A stretch of DNA of 64,000 nucleotides, taken from positions 2,740,501-2,804,500 of the forward strand of contig OU015658.1 in the NCBI GenBank assembly GCA_907165275.2, read 5' to 3'. Positions 33,635 through 45,279 of the stretch are shown here, in pieces. A program made the translations under genes and the position numbers. This DNA is from Zygaena filipendulae (Eukaryota > Arthropoda > Insecta > Lepidoptera > Zygaenidae). Every line of letters starts with the position of its first letter. Positions within the stretch are counted from its first letter, which is position 1. Under the pieces are notes generated by a model that was not told the origin of the DNA, did no database searches, and was given only the letters and a program-made list of their open reading frames with translations.

Positions 33635-35148
33635 ATTCGGTCAGTAATCAGTCAATCGGTACGCCCGCTCATTCCCAATCCATATGACACCTATCTCCTC
33701 CGTTAACTGTACCGCGTCGGGCAGCCGCATATCAACACGGCAAAAACATTATTATAATTAGATTCATTAATAGATGCGTCGTAATTAAACTTTCGCTACA
33801 CCTACGTACTTTAGCGGGTTCTAGTACCGGCCGGGGAAATAAAACGGTAACAAAACACCGGATGCACCGTGGGCGGGATACTCGGCATTGTCATTCAAAA
33901 TGTTAGTGCTTTATTTTTGGTTAGGTTGACCAAACGTTCGACTCTAGTTGTGGACTCTACGCACGATAGGTATATTGGCAGTAAATAAGTTATACAACTG
34001 AAATAGCAATTTACGACTTGAGCTTTAAAGTAACGTCGATGTATCTTTTAGTGTCTCAGATACAAAGATGTATCGGACATAAAATGTAAATTTTTATGCT
34101 GATCTCTTTGTACGCGATTGCGATAAAAATCGACACGCGGCAAACGAAGCGGTTTTATTGTACGCGAAATTTTAAGAATATGGATTCTGTGTGGTTTTTT
34201 TGAATCATGATCGTCCGTGGTCATTGACGTTCATAATTTACTGGTGTCACATATGAAATGAAAAATTTTATGAGACATCAAACTGGCGTTACCTGTTTTT
34301 ATTTTTCTTAAAACTTTACAAAAAAATATATAATAAATAACTGTTAAAAACTAAGGAACTCTTGAAAAAAGTGCGCTATATTCGTCTTAAACGTCACTGT
34401 TCGGATTGTATATGATTGTAACATGCGTTTATATGTATATCAATCTGTACACGCAGGGAAGTACCTAATACGATATAGAGCAAAAGGTGTAACTCATGCA
34501 CATCACGAATGTTATTCACACCGTATCAAAAAAAAAGACAATGCATTCAATTGTATAAATTGCGTTTTTAATAATTGCATCATGTCATTTTATACCTTCT
34601 CATCGATGATATAAAATGTAAGATACAACCTTCTTAGCGGTTATCGTTTCTGATTAAATTTATATTGCCTTTATTTTAAATGCGGTGGAAGCAATAACTG
34701 CGAGTAAGTAAATTAAAAAATATTTTTTTACTAGTAATTACCTATTTTGTTTTCCATTTATTTCCAACTGTCTTTTTTGAAAACAGATTTTCTTGTTTTT
34801 TTTTTTAAAATCATGTGGTCGGATCTTGTAGGTTAAGAACGCAATTGGCTATTAAATTTATCCCGATATGAATTTTATCACATTGTCACCATACATTGCT
34901 CGTACGGGCTCCAAACAAAAACCTATTGTCTCTGTGAGCGTCATTAACAAAATTATTGTTTATTCCACCTCTCTCTATTGCGTATGCACTCACCTACTTA
35001 TTACCAGAGATCCGTTCAAACCTCTTCCGTTATAAATACTTTGTTTACAACACCAAATTAACTTTGACCTTAATTAGAGCTTTTGCGATTTTTTCGTATT
35101 TTTTTTATTCTACCCTATTCTATCTTTTGATTGCCAAGATTTTATAAT
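33635..35148. other. no gene seen
   Basis: AT-rich sequence; short frames only. Nothing I can name. Confidence 0.4.
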
Positions 35149-35402
35149 GACAATAGCTTTTGTCCGCGACTTCGTTCGCGTGGTATTCGAAATCAGAAAT
35201 CGAAGAAGTGTTCCAAGAAACCATATACAAATCGTTGTTTCATACAAACTTTGTAACCCCTTTTCACCCCCTTAGGGGCTGAATTTTTAATAATCCTTTC
35301 TTAGTGCACATTCTACATCATTTAAGAAATATTTGTGCAAAATTTAATGTTTCTAGACCCAGTGGTTTCAGGTGTGCGTTGATCGATCAATGAGTCAGTT
35401 TC
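35149..35402 (-). mobile_element. repeat family J, decayed copy
   Basis: 'gcttttgtccgcgacttcgttcgcgtgg', 'aactttgtaaccccttttcacccccttaggggctgaattttt' and 'gtttctagacccagtgg' are words I associate with a common lepidopteran nonautonomous element. The middle words also occur, reversed, in the plus-strand copy at 41800-41999. Confidence 0.5.
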
Positions 35403-35409
35403 TGCTTCG

Positions 35410-35770
35410 CGTATTAATGAATTAACCAAAAACCATCAAAACACCTCATTTAAAAAAATAAACATTAATATGATTAAAATATAAATTATGTCGAAAAAAT
35501 TAATAGTCTAAAAGTTATTCGACATTACTTTGGAGGTGACCTATCTACGAAATTTCAAGCGCTACGTCCGCGCCTACGTGTCAATGACCCATTCGATTTT
35601 TTTACTACGGGCGGTGTACGCGCCAAATATTGTATTATAAAGAATTTAGACATAGGCTAATAAAAATGAAAAAAATATAACCTATATATTGAAACATGGC
35701 GCGATCAATTCGGAAGTCCATTCCGAAAAAAGTTTCTAGTTTTCAGTCAATTCATTAACACGTTGTATAC
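35410..35770 (+). mobile_element. MITE family B, copy 2
   Basis: Left end 'gtattaatgaattaacc' (first bases lost at the junction with the neighbouring repeat), right end reversed 'tatacaacgtgttaatgaattgactgaaaac'. The interior matches the copies at 15591-15944 (reversed) and 62252-62606, including 'ggaggtgacctatctacgaaatttcaagcgc'. Confidence 0.75.
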
Positions 35771-36352
35771 CTATAGAGGTAGATGAGAAATGAAAATGCG
35801 GTCGTAATACGTGTAGCCAAACTGATAAACCCTTTTACTGACCAATCCTTTGTTGCAGCATTTCCTGAGATTCGATGCGGCAAATATTAAATTAAATTTC
35901 ACCAAAAAAAAGACAAATTATTAATTTCTCATTAAGTCTATTGGTTCTAATCATAATGAACCATAAAAACTATGTACTATGTCTTTGATCCGAGGTTTCG
36001 ATAACAACTACCATTCAGTTTTCAAATTATTATAAAAGTTACATTAAAAATATAAAAATACCTATCTAATATCCATGAAGTCAAAGATTAATTGTTATCA
36101 GAATAATGTACTGTCCACTTTTATTACAAGTAGGTGCGGCCGTCTTCACTTCAAAGTTATAAATACCTATAAAAAAGAGAAAAAAACGTTTAAATCGAAC
36201 ATTCGATACTTATCGAGATCGTATTCAATAGACTACTACTATCGAGCATAACAATTAAATGTATTCGATTCACTAAAAAAACTGTATTTGGGACAGGTTC
36301 ATTATCTACACACTAAATATTTAAAAGATGTTTTTAAGCACATGCAAGTATT

Positions 36353-36430
36353 TATTTATTTATTTAATCCTTTATTGCACATAAAATAACAATATTACAG
36401 TAGGTAGGTACCTACCTACGGTATATACGG
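36353..36430 (-). mobile_element. LINE 3' tail
   Basis: 'tatttatttatttatttaatcctttattgcacataaaa' reads on the minus strand as a short LINE end with an (AAAT)n tail. Confidence 0.5.
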
Positions 36431-36464
36431 TACTTACATAAAAACATCATTTTTTAAATTTTTC

Positions 36465-36646
36465 TCTGTCTGTCTGTTTGTTCCGGCTAATCTCTGAAAC
36501 GGCTGGATCGATTTTAACAGGACTTTCACTGGCAGATAGCTAATGTCATAAGGAGGTAACTTAGGCTACTTTACGTTTATTTTAGAAAAAAATTGTTCGC
36601 GCGGGAATTCCGCAATCTCGCGCGTGAAACCACGGGGCACAGCTAG
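36465..36646 (+). mobile_element. Helitron-like element, 3' end intact
   Basis: 'ctctgtctgtctgtttgttccggctaatctctgaaacggctggatcg' leads to 'cgcgggaattccgcaatctcgcgcgtgaaaccacggggcacagctag', followed by T. Confidence 0.65.
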
Positions 36647-36750
36647 TTTTTAATTAAAACTACTAAAAATTAGATGACTGGTCGGAAGATTTTTGTGACC
36701 ACGTGACAAGATAAGTTCCTTAGTTTTCTATAGCGATAACGATTGATTAT

Positions 36751-36890
36751 CAAATCAAATCAAAATCAAATCAAATATGCTTTATTGCCCCAGAAGAGAA
36801 AATAAAAACTAAGACAGATAAAAAGTAATACAGAGCAAAAGGCGGCCTTATTGCTAGAGGCAATCTTTTCAAGGCAACCTTAAGGTGATA
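36751..36890 (-). mobile_element. LINE 3' end with (GATTT)n-type tail
   Basis: 'caaatcaaatcaaaatcaaatcaaatatgctttattgcc' is followed by 'aaaaggcggccttattgctagaggcaatc' and 'caaggcaacctt'. It is related in layout to the LINE end at 1997-2125. Confidence 0.6.
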
Positions 36891-37971
36891 GAGAGCTGTA
36901 AATAGAAACTAGAAGCGGGTGCTGGGTGCACAACGTAGTACCTAGCTATATACTATATAAGGATAATACAACGCTAATACTTAGATATCCTAAATATAAT
37001 ACAACTTTATACACATACGTACATACAAGTAGCAATAGGTGATATAATACACATATAAAAATAAAAATAAAACGATATTTTACACTACATACATTAATCA
37101 TAATTACTGTGGATAGCCACTTATAGTTAAATAGTGCCTTCATCAACTTGGCTAAGAGGGCACGTTTATATAAGTAAGGGTGCTTACAGAAATAATTAGA
37201 CTTGATTGTTAAAGAACTCTTCGTAGGCACCTACTTGATAAAGTTTGATCATTTCTAGGTTATTCGCTGTCGCAAACCAAAATAGCCGGTGTAGGTAGGT
37301 ATTACCATATTTGCTTCTAAACCCGTTCCGAATAGGACCGTCTGGTTTGGTCGGATGCGATTGAAATATAAATGTTTGTCGTTCGAATATCGTATGCTTG
37401 TATTCGGGTTCGACTGGGGTTCAACAAACCAGCGCGGCGGCCATTTCGAATTCACGGCGCGTGCCCAAAATAATAGGCCGTACATACGCGTCCCGCGCCA
37501 TCCGACTACAATAGACTATAAATATTGAAGAAAAAAATCCATCCATGGATAATAAAAGTGCGTAAAAGGTGTTACTCCGTCACTGTGATGCTATAGCACT
37601 GGCTGGAATAGAAAAAATATTAAGACCTAGATCGTTAAGAAAGGTGCAAATGGGTTTTTTGGGTTTTTCGTGTCAGTAAAAAATTGTTAAAATTGAATTT
37701 TGTTGTGTTTTATGGTGCTGTATTGGACAATAATTTTCACAGTGACGGTTTTTTGTGTGCTCAAGAAGATATGACATTTCGAGCTGATTTCTTCGGTATC
37801 CTCCAAGAGCTCCGAGAAAGTTCTATTCAGTACCATAGCCTACAAGTTCAAACCGTACAACGATGCTAAACGCTAATTTGTGCATATAACTAACTTATTA
37901 TACTTGAAACTGGCTAAATGCATATATGCGAAAGCCAAATAGAAGAAGAAAAAAAAAGGTGCAAAACATGT
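36891..37971. other. no gene recognised
   Basis: Short frames only. The segment 37300-37500 is GC-richer and open on the minus strand for 76 codons (37485-37255), but I see no domain and do not call it. Confidence 0.35.
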
Positions 37972-38262
37972 TTTTTTTAACCGATTGGTCAGACATTTGT
38001 CTATAATCTCGCTTGATGGTAATCGAAGATATGGACTAAGGGACACGTCTGCCAATTAAATATCTATTCACTCTTGAAGAGAGGTCTAAATTGTAGTTCT
38101 GAGGAAATACATGGCTCCGGTAGGTCATTCCAATCCCTAGCGGTACGCATCATGAAAGATTTACCGTACAGGGAAATAGCTCGCAATTTGAAGGGAGATG
38201 GATGTGTGCGGGCATGTATGTATTTGTGGGTTGTGTAACTTTAATAAATAAATAAATAAAAG
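37972..38262 (+). mobile_element. non-LTR retrotransposon 3' end with (AATA)n tail
   Basis: 'tcgcttgatggtaatcgaagatatgg', 'ctattcactcttgaagag', 'ggtcattccaatccctagcggtacgcatcatgaaag' and the final 'aataaataaataaataaa' are words of a widespread lepidopteran LINE 3' region. It is a 5'-truncated insertion. Confidence 0.55.
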
Positions 38263-38835
38263 TGCAGTGGTTTGTTAGTAACGGAATATTACGTGTGTGG
38301 CGCTAGGAGCACGTTTTTCGTAGATAGTGATATTACGGGGATGGCGGTGAAAGGATAATCATATTATTATGATCATAAATTTGAAAATTAAAATTTCATT
38401 ACGTAGTTTCTTGAAACGTGACTTGATGATAAAAGCTTTGATTCTATTCTCAAGTCAAATAAATAAACACCTTTGTTTTGTACAATAAAAGAATTCGCGA
38501 AGGGGGATAATATAGTTGACGCATAGGTCAACTTTGATAGAGCTTTGCCATTCGTGTGGAATAAACAAACTTATTTGTACCACCGTTCAAAGAAAATTAA
38601 TTCATACGCACTTAGTTTAGAGTCGATTATGGCGGTTTGCAAATGTATGCAACTCATTTTGTTTTATATCTATTTTGATAGGTTCAAAAAGGTCAAAATA
38701 TTTCGTAACCGTATAGTTAAATAAACACTCGATTTTAATTAGTGCGTTTTTTACTACGCCGCATGTTATATACGTATTGTTGCAAGTGCAAATAATTTAT
38801 ATTTATTCACAACTGATGAAACTAATATAAAGACG

Positions 38836-39090
38836 ACCCGATTGGCGCAATAGGTCACCATGTCACCATGCCTACCCGCTAATCAAGAGGTTTCGGGTTC
38901 GATTCCCGGTGGGGGTGGGCTTTGTGTGATGAATACAGGGTTCCACTTTACAGTATGGGCAATGAGTATGTTTATATATCTATATCTAGTAGATACTATA
39001 TATAATATATATGTAATAATATGTGGTATATACCACGTTTGCTTGGTTGCCACGACACAAGCCTAGTTGGGAAGTGAGTTATTATTATTT
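38836..39090 (+). mobile_element. tRNA-derived SINE
   Basis: The head 'cgattggcgcaataggtcaccatg' is a weak A box and 'tttcgggttcgattcccggt' a clear B box. The body ('ggtgggctttgtgtgatgaatacag', 'gagtatgtttatatatc', 'ttgcttggttgccacgacacaagcctagttggg') matches my memory of the common SINE of moths and butterflies. Confidence 0.75.
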
Positions 39091-39177
39091 TCATTACGTT
39101 TATAAAGTGAGTGTATAACACTTGTCCAGAACATACTCGTACATATCTTAGATCTAGAGTATAATGTATATTTTCTC

Positions 39178-39293
39178 ATTATGAATATTCTGCATGCCAC
39201 AAGAAACGTTGTAAATATGATTGTTGAAGTGAAACTTTTTTAAAAACGAAGGAAATTATGGTCACATTGAATAAGGGCCCAGGAACACTTTCT
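39178..39293 (+). mobile_element. MITE family K, truncated copy
   Basis: 'gcatgccacaagaaacgttgtaaatatg', 'gaagtgaaactt' and the end 'ggtcacattgaataagggcccagg' match the right two-thirds of the element at 60836-61096. Confidence 0.6.
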
Positions 39294-39841
39294 ACTGTTC
39301 GCCGTTTGGTATCCCCTTTGGGACTATGCCTATATCTACGTATTCACACGTACATTCTTCTAACTTTGTGTAGCTTGGAATGTTTTTATAGACGCATGAG
39401 GTTACTTTAGTTGACACATTAATAAAACTCACTCGAACCTGAAGAGGTGGTGTCATCTCGCACTTGGCGTCTTCTTTACACTCTTACACAAATACTTGTC
39501 GTAGGTAATAGACGTAAAAATATTACTGGCCATTCAATAGAAATATGCTCAGGTTCATTTGGTTTAAGGCCTCGCTCCCCAAAATATCGTGTGCAAGGCA
39601 TAAGAATTGATTGTTTATTATCGTTTGTTAAAAAAAAAATAAGTAATCATATTATTCCAGTTGTAAATATTTTTGTGTGGCAATTTCCATATCGAAAAAT
39701 ATAATATTTTACTAAATTAGGTAACATGTAGGTCATTGCCCCGCTCTTGTTTGAGGATCTCGAATCCTCAACAGATTGTCTGAGTGTTTATAAGATACGT
39801 TCGAGAGCAAAATAAATAAATAAAATATTTTAATTTAACAA

Positions 39842-39962
39842 CTAGCTGTTCCCCACCGTTTTACAGTTCATTTCGGTTTTCTTGCAGAAATTCCAAGATG
39901 AAAGTAGCCTATGTAATTTTTTCTACCAATTTCATGATTTTCAGTTGAGTAATAAATAGTTA
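39842..39962 (-). mobile_element. Helitron-like fragment
   Basis: CTAG at 39842 and 'ctgttccccaccgttttacagttcatttcgg' are a decayed reverse 3' end. Confidence 0.5.
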
Positions 39963-40587
39963 AGGCCCTCATTTTATGTTAGTATTTTTGTAAAGATTAG
40001 TACAAAAAATAACTTGTAATAGTATATTGATAATATCAACCTAAAACCTTGTTTAAGTTCGATTATGGTAATTCGCACTTACAAGTTAAAGTGTCAACAG
40101 AGAACGTCGTAAATAAAATTTTACGTACATTTTATTGTTTGCAGATGTTCGTCATTCTACATTACAAATGTTAGAGAAACTCGTGAGTATTATGATAAAC
40201 AGTGTCTCTACTATGAGTTCTGAAATCTGCTTTCGAAAATACAGAATACAACAATTAATTAAATATTAAATGCTTATTTGTCTGATATTACATACAAAAC
40301 TAGTTCCATTATTTTTAACTTACTAGGCTTATAATTATATAATTTATTTATTCATTGGACCAACTTAGATCATTTTGTTAGTAACATGATTGCTTAATCT
40401 ATTGTTAGTTAATTACAGTTGCTATTTGATTAATATTCAATACATCATATTTATATTTGTACATTATATTCATTCAAAAACATTATAATATACATTAAAG
40501 ATGAATAATTATGTCAGTCCAGTAATTAGGTACGTCATGTTCATTTTTCATTAAAGTTAGAAAAATTGTATTTTTATTAAAGTGAAA

Positions 40588-40790
40588 TCCTACTAATATT
40601 ATAAATGTGAAAGTGTGGATGTTTGGATATTTGGATTTTTAGATGTTTGGATGTTTGTTACTCAATCACGCAAAAACGGCTGAACGGATTTGGATGAAAT
40701 TTGGCATGCACGTTTTCAGGGGTACAGAGAAGGACATAGGGTACTTTTTATCCCGAAATTACCGCGGGTGAAACCGCGGGGCACAGCTTG
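40588..40790 (+). mobile_element. full-length short Helitron-like element
   Basis: It starts TCCTACTAATATTATAAATG after A, and ends CCGCGGGTGAAACCGCGG-ggcacagcttg before T. The last four bases are CTTG instead of CTAG. An internal deletion has removed the 'ggaattcccgcggg' block. GGATGTTTGGATATTTGGAT shows the same local expansion as the copy at 21205. Confidence 0.75.
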
Positions 40791-40811
40791 TAAATAAATA
40801 AAATAAAGTCA

Positions 40812-40970
40812 TTATAAATTTATAAATGCGAAAGAGAGTCTATTTGTTTGTTTGTCACGCCCTCATGCCTCAACCACCCCACCGATCGTCATGAAATCTT
40901 GCACACACGCTTTCAGGAGTACAGAGCAGGACAAAGGGGACGTTATAATCGCGACGTGTTTGGAGAATTG
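40812..40970. mobile_element. Helitron-like fragment
   Basis: 'ttataaatgcgaaagagagtctatttgtttgtttgtcacgccctcatgcctcaacc' and 'tcaggagtacagagcaggacaaagg' are the 5' words of a related subtype; the 3' end is absent. Confidence 0.5.
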
Positions 40971-41375
40971 CACAAGTAAGCGTACCCACCTACCCACGCT
41001 TGTTGGCACCGGTGCTAAGTTACTGAGTTCGGCAACTCATGGCACGGCGTCAGTGTACAAACCGTTTGGTACAACCATCGAGCTACGCTAGCTATTTCGT
41101 ATTCCTTAACAATAAAACGCCTTCACGGGGTGTTGTGAATTTTAAGATAACACTATTAAGCTCATTCGGACCGTCTTCTGTCACGAATAGTAACAACTAA
41201 TAAACGGTTTGAGTCTGGATTAGTGTGCGCCGTGGTGTCGGGTTGATGGGTAATTGGATTTGTTAAGTGCACTTCACATACTGATGACAACTCGGGCCGC
41301 CTAAGAATGTGTTTCTGTGGTATGTTTTGGTGCTTTTACTATTTTGTAAGTACCCATATTAATCGTAAGCGGCCA

Positions 41376-41487
41376 TTCGCACGCACACGCACACACTCAC
41401 ACACACACACATACACAAATACGCACACACACATAGTCTTCATTCGCACATAAATTTATACACACTCACACATAGTCTTCTTTGTTT
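41376..41487. repeat. (CA)n-rich low-complexity stretch
   Basis: Interrupted CA runs, with 'acacatagtcttc' occurring twice. Confidence 0.75.
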
Positions 41488-41574
41488 TAATTTTAATTTT
41501 TTTTATTTTATTTCTTTGTTATTGTAGTTTTTTTAAACCTCTTATTCAATGTTAGTATTGTAACAGTTATGTTC

Positions 41575-41740
41575 TGAACTGCATGAGCCCTCTCTACTCC
41601 AGAGGGGAGTGATTGAAAACCAGCGCTGCTCGGACCTAGGTCACGAGCAGCTTACGCTGAATCACTTCCTTTTGCTTAAATAGTTGGCTGTTTCATATTT
41701 TTTTGTACATCTTTCTGATGGCAATAAACAATTTTATTAT
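41575..41740 (+). repeat. possible dispersed repeat with hairpin and poly(A) signal
   Basis: 'gctgctcggacctaggtcacgagcagc' forms a small hairpin, and 'gtacatctttctgatggcaataaac' ends the segment with AATAAA. I associate the ending with retroelement-like repeats in Lepidoptera; the class is not determined. Confidence 0.35.
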
Positions 41741-41799
41741 TTGGTATTATTATTATATATATTATTATTATATTATATGCTGAACAATCTCTTTGTACC

Positions 41800-41999
41800 T
41801 ATGAACGCACAGCCTAAACCGATAATCGTAGAGACCTGAAACTTGGAGGGTGTGTTCTTTGTATGACGTAGGCATCTGATAAGAGAAGATTTTTGAAAAT
41901 CCAACCCCTATGGGGATGAAAAGGGGTTGCAAAGTTTGTATGGAACAATTTCGCGGGAACTTCGAAATTATCGCGGGTGAAACCGCGCGAGACAGCTAG
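41800..41999 (+). mobile_element. Helitron-like element, subtype J-like, 3' end intact
   Basis: 'taaaccgataatcgtagagacctgaaacttgg', 'gacgtaggcatctgataagag' and 'gatgaaaaggggttgcaaagtttg' run into 'atcgcgggtgaaaccgcgcgagacagctag' followed by T. It shares its body with the decayed copies at 35149-35402 and 58563-58790, which links those to the same 3' end. Confidence 0.65.
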
Positions 42000-42234
42000 T
42001 GCATAATAAAGAAAAATGAAGAGTTGAAACATTGTAATTTGTGCCAGTCATTAACACCAATTGCCTCAGCTGAAAATAGACAGATTAATTGCGCGCATCT
42101 GAAATAGTGGCACTAATCAATGCCAATTGCGAGCGAGCGCTACGAGCGGCCGGCTGCACTTCCTCCCATTGTTATATAATACAGGCAGCAGCAACGATAT
42201 GCAGACTATTTTGTCACGCGTTATACTTTACAAC

Positions 42235-42545
42235 TCTTCCCGGTGGGTTTTGCCGGCGCTAATTTCGGAGATCCCGCGAGAATTCCAGGATAAAAGTACC
42301 CTATATCCTTTTATGTACGGTGTGCCCTTGACAACGTTTAGTATGAAATATTTTATGTAGTCTCAAACGCGTTAATTTCGGAGATCCCACAGAAATTCAG
42401 GATATAATATATATATGATTCCCTATATATCCTTTTCTGTACCCCTGACAACGTGTAGAATGCATTTCATGGTGATCGGTTGAGTTGAGTCGTTAAGCCG
42501 TAAAATCGTAACAAACAAACACACATTCGCATTTATAATAATAAT
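42235..42545 (-). mobile_element. two Helitron-like fragments
   Basis: 'gggttttgccggcgctaatttcggagatcccgcgag' and 'aacgcgttaatttcggagatcccacag', with 'gacaacgtgtagaatgcatttcatggtgatcggttgag'. Confidence 0.55.
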
Positions 42546-43589
42546 GACTGTCAAGAGTGTTCACATATTTCTGTTGCAGACTGTACATTACTAAATACTA
42601 GCCTGGGGCTACCATCTTAAATTATAAAAGTAATCTTTAGAATGAAATACTATTAGGTATGTATGGCGCCTTTTCTGTAATGAAATACAGATAGGTAAGT
42701 ACTTACTAATATTTCTAAGATACATCGAAGGGTTTCTACAGCAATTTTTAAAGTCAAAGACAAATTAGATAAACTTATTCATGTCTCGGTGATATTTCCA
42801 CTTGCAGTTTAACAGTTCAATTCTGTTAATGTCGACTTTTAAAGGAACCGGAAAAATGTATCTTTAGGTCCAGGCGCGTTTGAAATTTTAGTAACTTTTT
42901 TTCAATTTGGACTCCTATCGAATTTGGCCTTTGGACCTGAGGCTAAATTTGCTACTACTATTTAAAAAGAATCCCATTACTCACACAGATGAAACCGCAG
43001 CCGTAAAATAGTGAATTGATGAACGAACGCGGTTCTCTTTTCGAGCCTACACGATGATTGTTATAATCAATATTGTACCGCCAAAATTGTTTTTGAGTTT
43101 CGACATTTGGTCAAACGTTACCGAAACAGACAAGAAGACGCCTACGCAAGTCTGTTTGTGAGTTTGCACAGTGAGATAACATGTGTCAAATACCTAAATA
43201 CCAATCCACTAGATATCGAATGTACAATCGCTGCCATAAGTCACAAAGCAGGTGTGTAGCGTTGTTTTAAAAAAAAAATTTACGTTGTAGGTACCTAGAT
43301 TCACAGTTCCGTACAAATGTCCTTACAAAAAGTGTAATCTATTGACGGCAATTTAGATAAAAAATAAGAATAAAACCAACTGTCAAAAATTTTTGATTGA
43401 ATAATTAAAATTCGTAGGTATATACATAAGTACCCATTTTTACAACAGCTCCATAAAGAACACTGTCGTTTTAGTGACTGTTTGCCGTCCCACCGCAAAT
43501 TTAACCTTTAAAAAAAAACCTTCCTTCAGGTTATGTTCTCCATCTTATGTTGAGCCGCTACGAAAATCGACATGATCACTATCTGGTTA
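42546..43589. other. no gene seen
   Basis: AT-rich sequence with short frames only. Confidence 0.4.
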
Positions 43590-43788
43590 TCCTACTAATA
43601 TTGTAAATGTGAAAGTGTGGATGTTTGTATGTTTGTTACTCAATCACGCAAAAACGGCTAAGCGGATTTCGATGAAATTTGGCATGCAAGTTGTCAGGTG
43701 TACAGAAAAGGACATAGGGTACTTTTTATTCCGGAATTCCCGCGGGAACTCCGAAATTACCGTGGGTGAAACTGCGGGGCACAGCTAG
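43590..43788 (+). mobile_element. full-length short Helitron-like element (best preserved)
   Basis: 199 bp, starting TCCTACTAATATTGTAAATG after A and ending CAGCTAG before T. The 3' hairpin (CCGTGG-gtgaaa-CTGCGG) keeps six pairs through G-T wobbles, although the sequence has changed. It contains the complete 'ggcatgcaagttgtcaggtgtac' and 'ggaattcccgcgggaactcc' blocks. Confidence 0.8.
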
Positions 43789-44179
43789 TAAATGATAACT
43801 TGCCCTTTCATGTTTCAGTTGAAAACATTTCCATTTATTTGTCACTAACTTTTGTCGCTGGATGTACCTACTGTATTTACTCGTGATACCAATGTGTAAG
43901 CTCTAATCAGAGAATGAAGGGGAGTGTCGGTTGTAGACTAAATATTGACTCACATTTTTTTAGGTTTAGACGAGAAATAGTTATATTTCCATTTTACGTC
44001 TGCATCATAAATCTCTTTTGCAAATTCCTCAGAGAAAAGAATTATATTGACTGCAGAGGTAATATTAGCGGGTTAGGTGATAGTTGTGAGCAAACGTTGA
44101 TAATTAATTTATTTATTTATTGGTACACCAACAGCATAGAATATATAGTATTAAGTTGCCAAAACTTGTTAAAAATCGC

Positions 44180-44340
44180 TCGGGAACGTGGTTATGACGT
44201 CACGAGCCCGTACTCTTTTTCAATGCGCTTCATCTAAGGATTTTTTCCTAAATTTTAAAAAGCTTTTTGCTTATTCAAATTACGTAATTATAATTTTTTT
44301 AGTATCTGACGGACTAAATAGAATTTTGATTTTCATTCCA
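44180..44340. mobile_element. MITE family A, diverged half-copy
   Basis: 'tatgacgtcacgag', 'caatgcgcttcatct' and 'gacggactaaatagaattttgattttca' match the right half of copy 2 at 12882. Confidence 0.55.
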
Positions 44341-44496
44341 CCACCATGGCATTCTCCTTCAGTCCGCAAGGAACAGTCGCCATTCATTTGGCCGGCAATT
44401 TGTTGTTGTTTGACGCGACAACACTGCCATATATCGTCGCACGCGCACCTTCCCTGTTAGTCGCAACGCACACTGAGCTTTGTCACATACTTTTGA

Positions 44497-44835
44497 AATA
44501 GACTATTTGACTAAATTTTTTTTTCTAAATTCTATTTAGTCCGTCAGTTAGATAATAAAAAAATAATGGACACGTATTTTTTGCTTTTTCAAATTAATGA
44601 AAATATAGGTATATAGGTACCTGAATAAAGCGCATTAAAGTTTGGGAGTGGGGGCTCGTAACGTCATACGCAGTTAAAAACTGCGCTTGCTTGTGACGTC
44701 ACGCGACATTTCGACTCAACGTGTATCTCCGTAATTTTTGGCTTATGTGAAAAAAGAAAAAATACGTGTCTAATATTTTTAAAGAATCTGCGCGACGGGC
44801 TAAAAATAATTAGTAAAAATATCAAATAGCCTATT
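44497..44835. mobile_element. MITE family A, diverged copy 3
   Basis: About 339 bp. Ends AATAGACTATTTGACTAA and, reversed, AATAGGCTATTTGATATT. The inner words 'tagtccgtcagttagat', 'ggacacgtattttttgctttttc', 'aaagcgcattaaa' and a GTGACGTCAC palindrome at 44693-44702 tie it to family A, but the termini differ (CTATTTGA instead of ATGTTGAC). Confidence 0.65.
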
Positions 44836-45184
44836 ACTGAGAGTATAACATATAGCTCTAATGCTAAGCAAAAATAGCATATAGCTCCCAATACGCTAAT
44901 TGCGATTAGATTAGCGTGATATTGGACTTTTGGCGGGAGTTTTAGCAGAGTGGACGTCAGTTTTATTTCTTTGTTTTGCAAATTAGTTTATCGTAATTAA
45001 TATTGTGTGAATATGGTGGCTTTTGCATAATAGTGATCCATTAGTGATGAACAGTGTGCGGAAACAGTGAAATAAGATGAAATAGGGCGTTCGTCAGGAC
45101 GTTTTCGTTTTACTATACAACTTCCCACAGAGCGTCCTATTAAGGTTCAACTGTGAAGATTTGCTGCCAAAAGTTCCGGTAAAG

Positions 45185-45217
45185 CATCGAAATGCATCTC
45201 ACCAATGCATTTCGATG
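45185..45217. repeat. perfect 13 bp hairpin
   Basis: CATCGAAATGCAT and ATGCATTTCGATG flank a 7 nt loop. Confidence 0.7.
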
Positions 45218-45279
45218 TAAATAACTTCAGAAGAAGAAATATACCACTGAATCGGTGAAGGTCGGTGGCGAAAGCGAGC

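Noticed and set aside
38836..38910. A possible tRNA gene at the SINE head
   Set aside because: The B box is good but no cloverleaf closes, and the 3' body is a known SINE type.
43914..44237. 107-codon plus-strand frame
   Set aside because: It spans into a degraded MITE family A copy and contains low-complexity AT-rich codons; nothing supports coding.
44664..44981. 105-codon minus-strand frame
   Set aside because: It lies largely inside the foldback MITE at 44497-44835.
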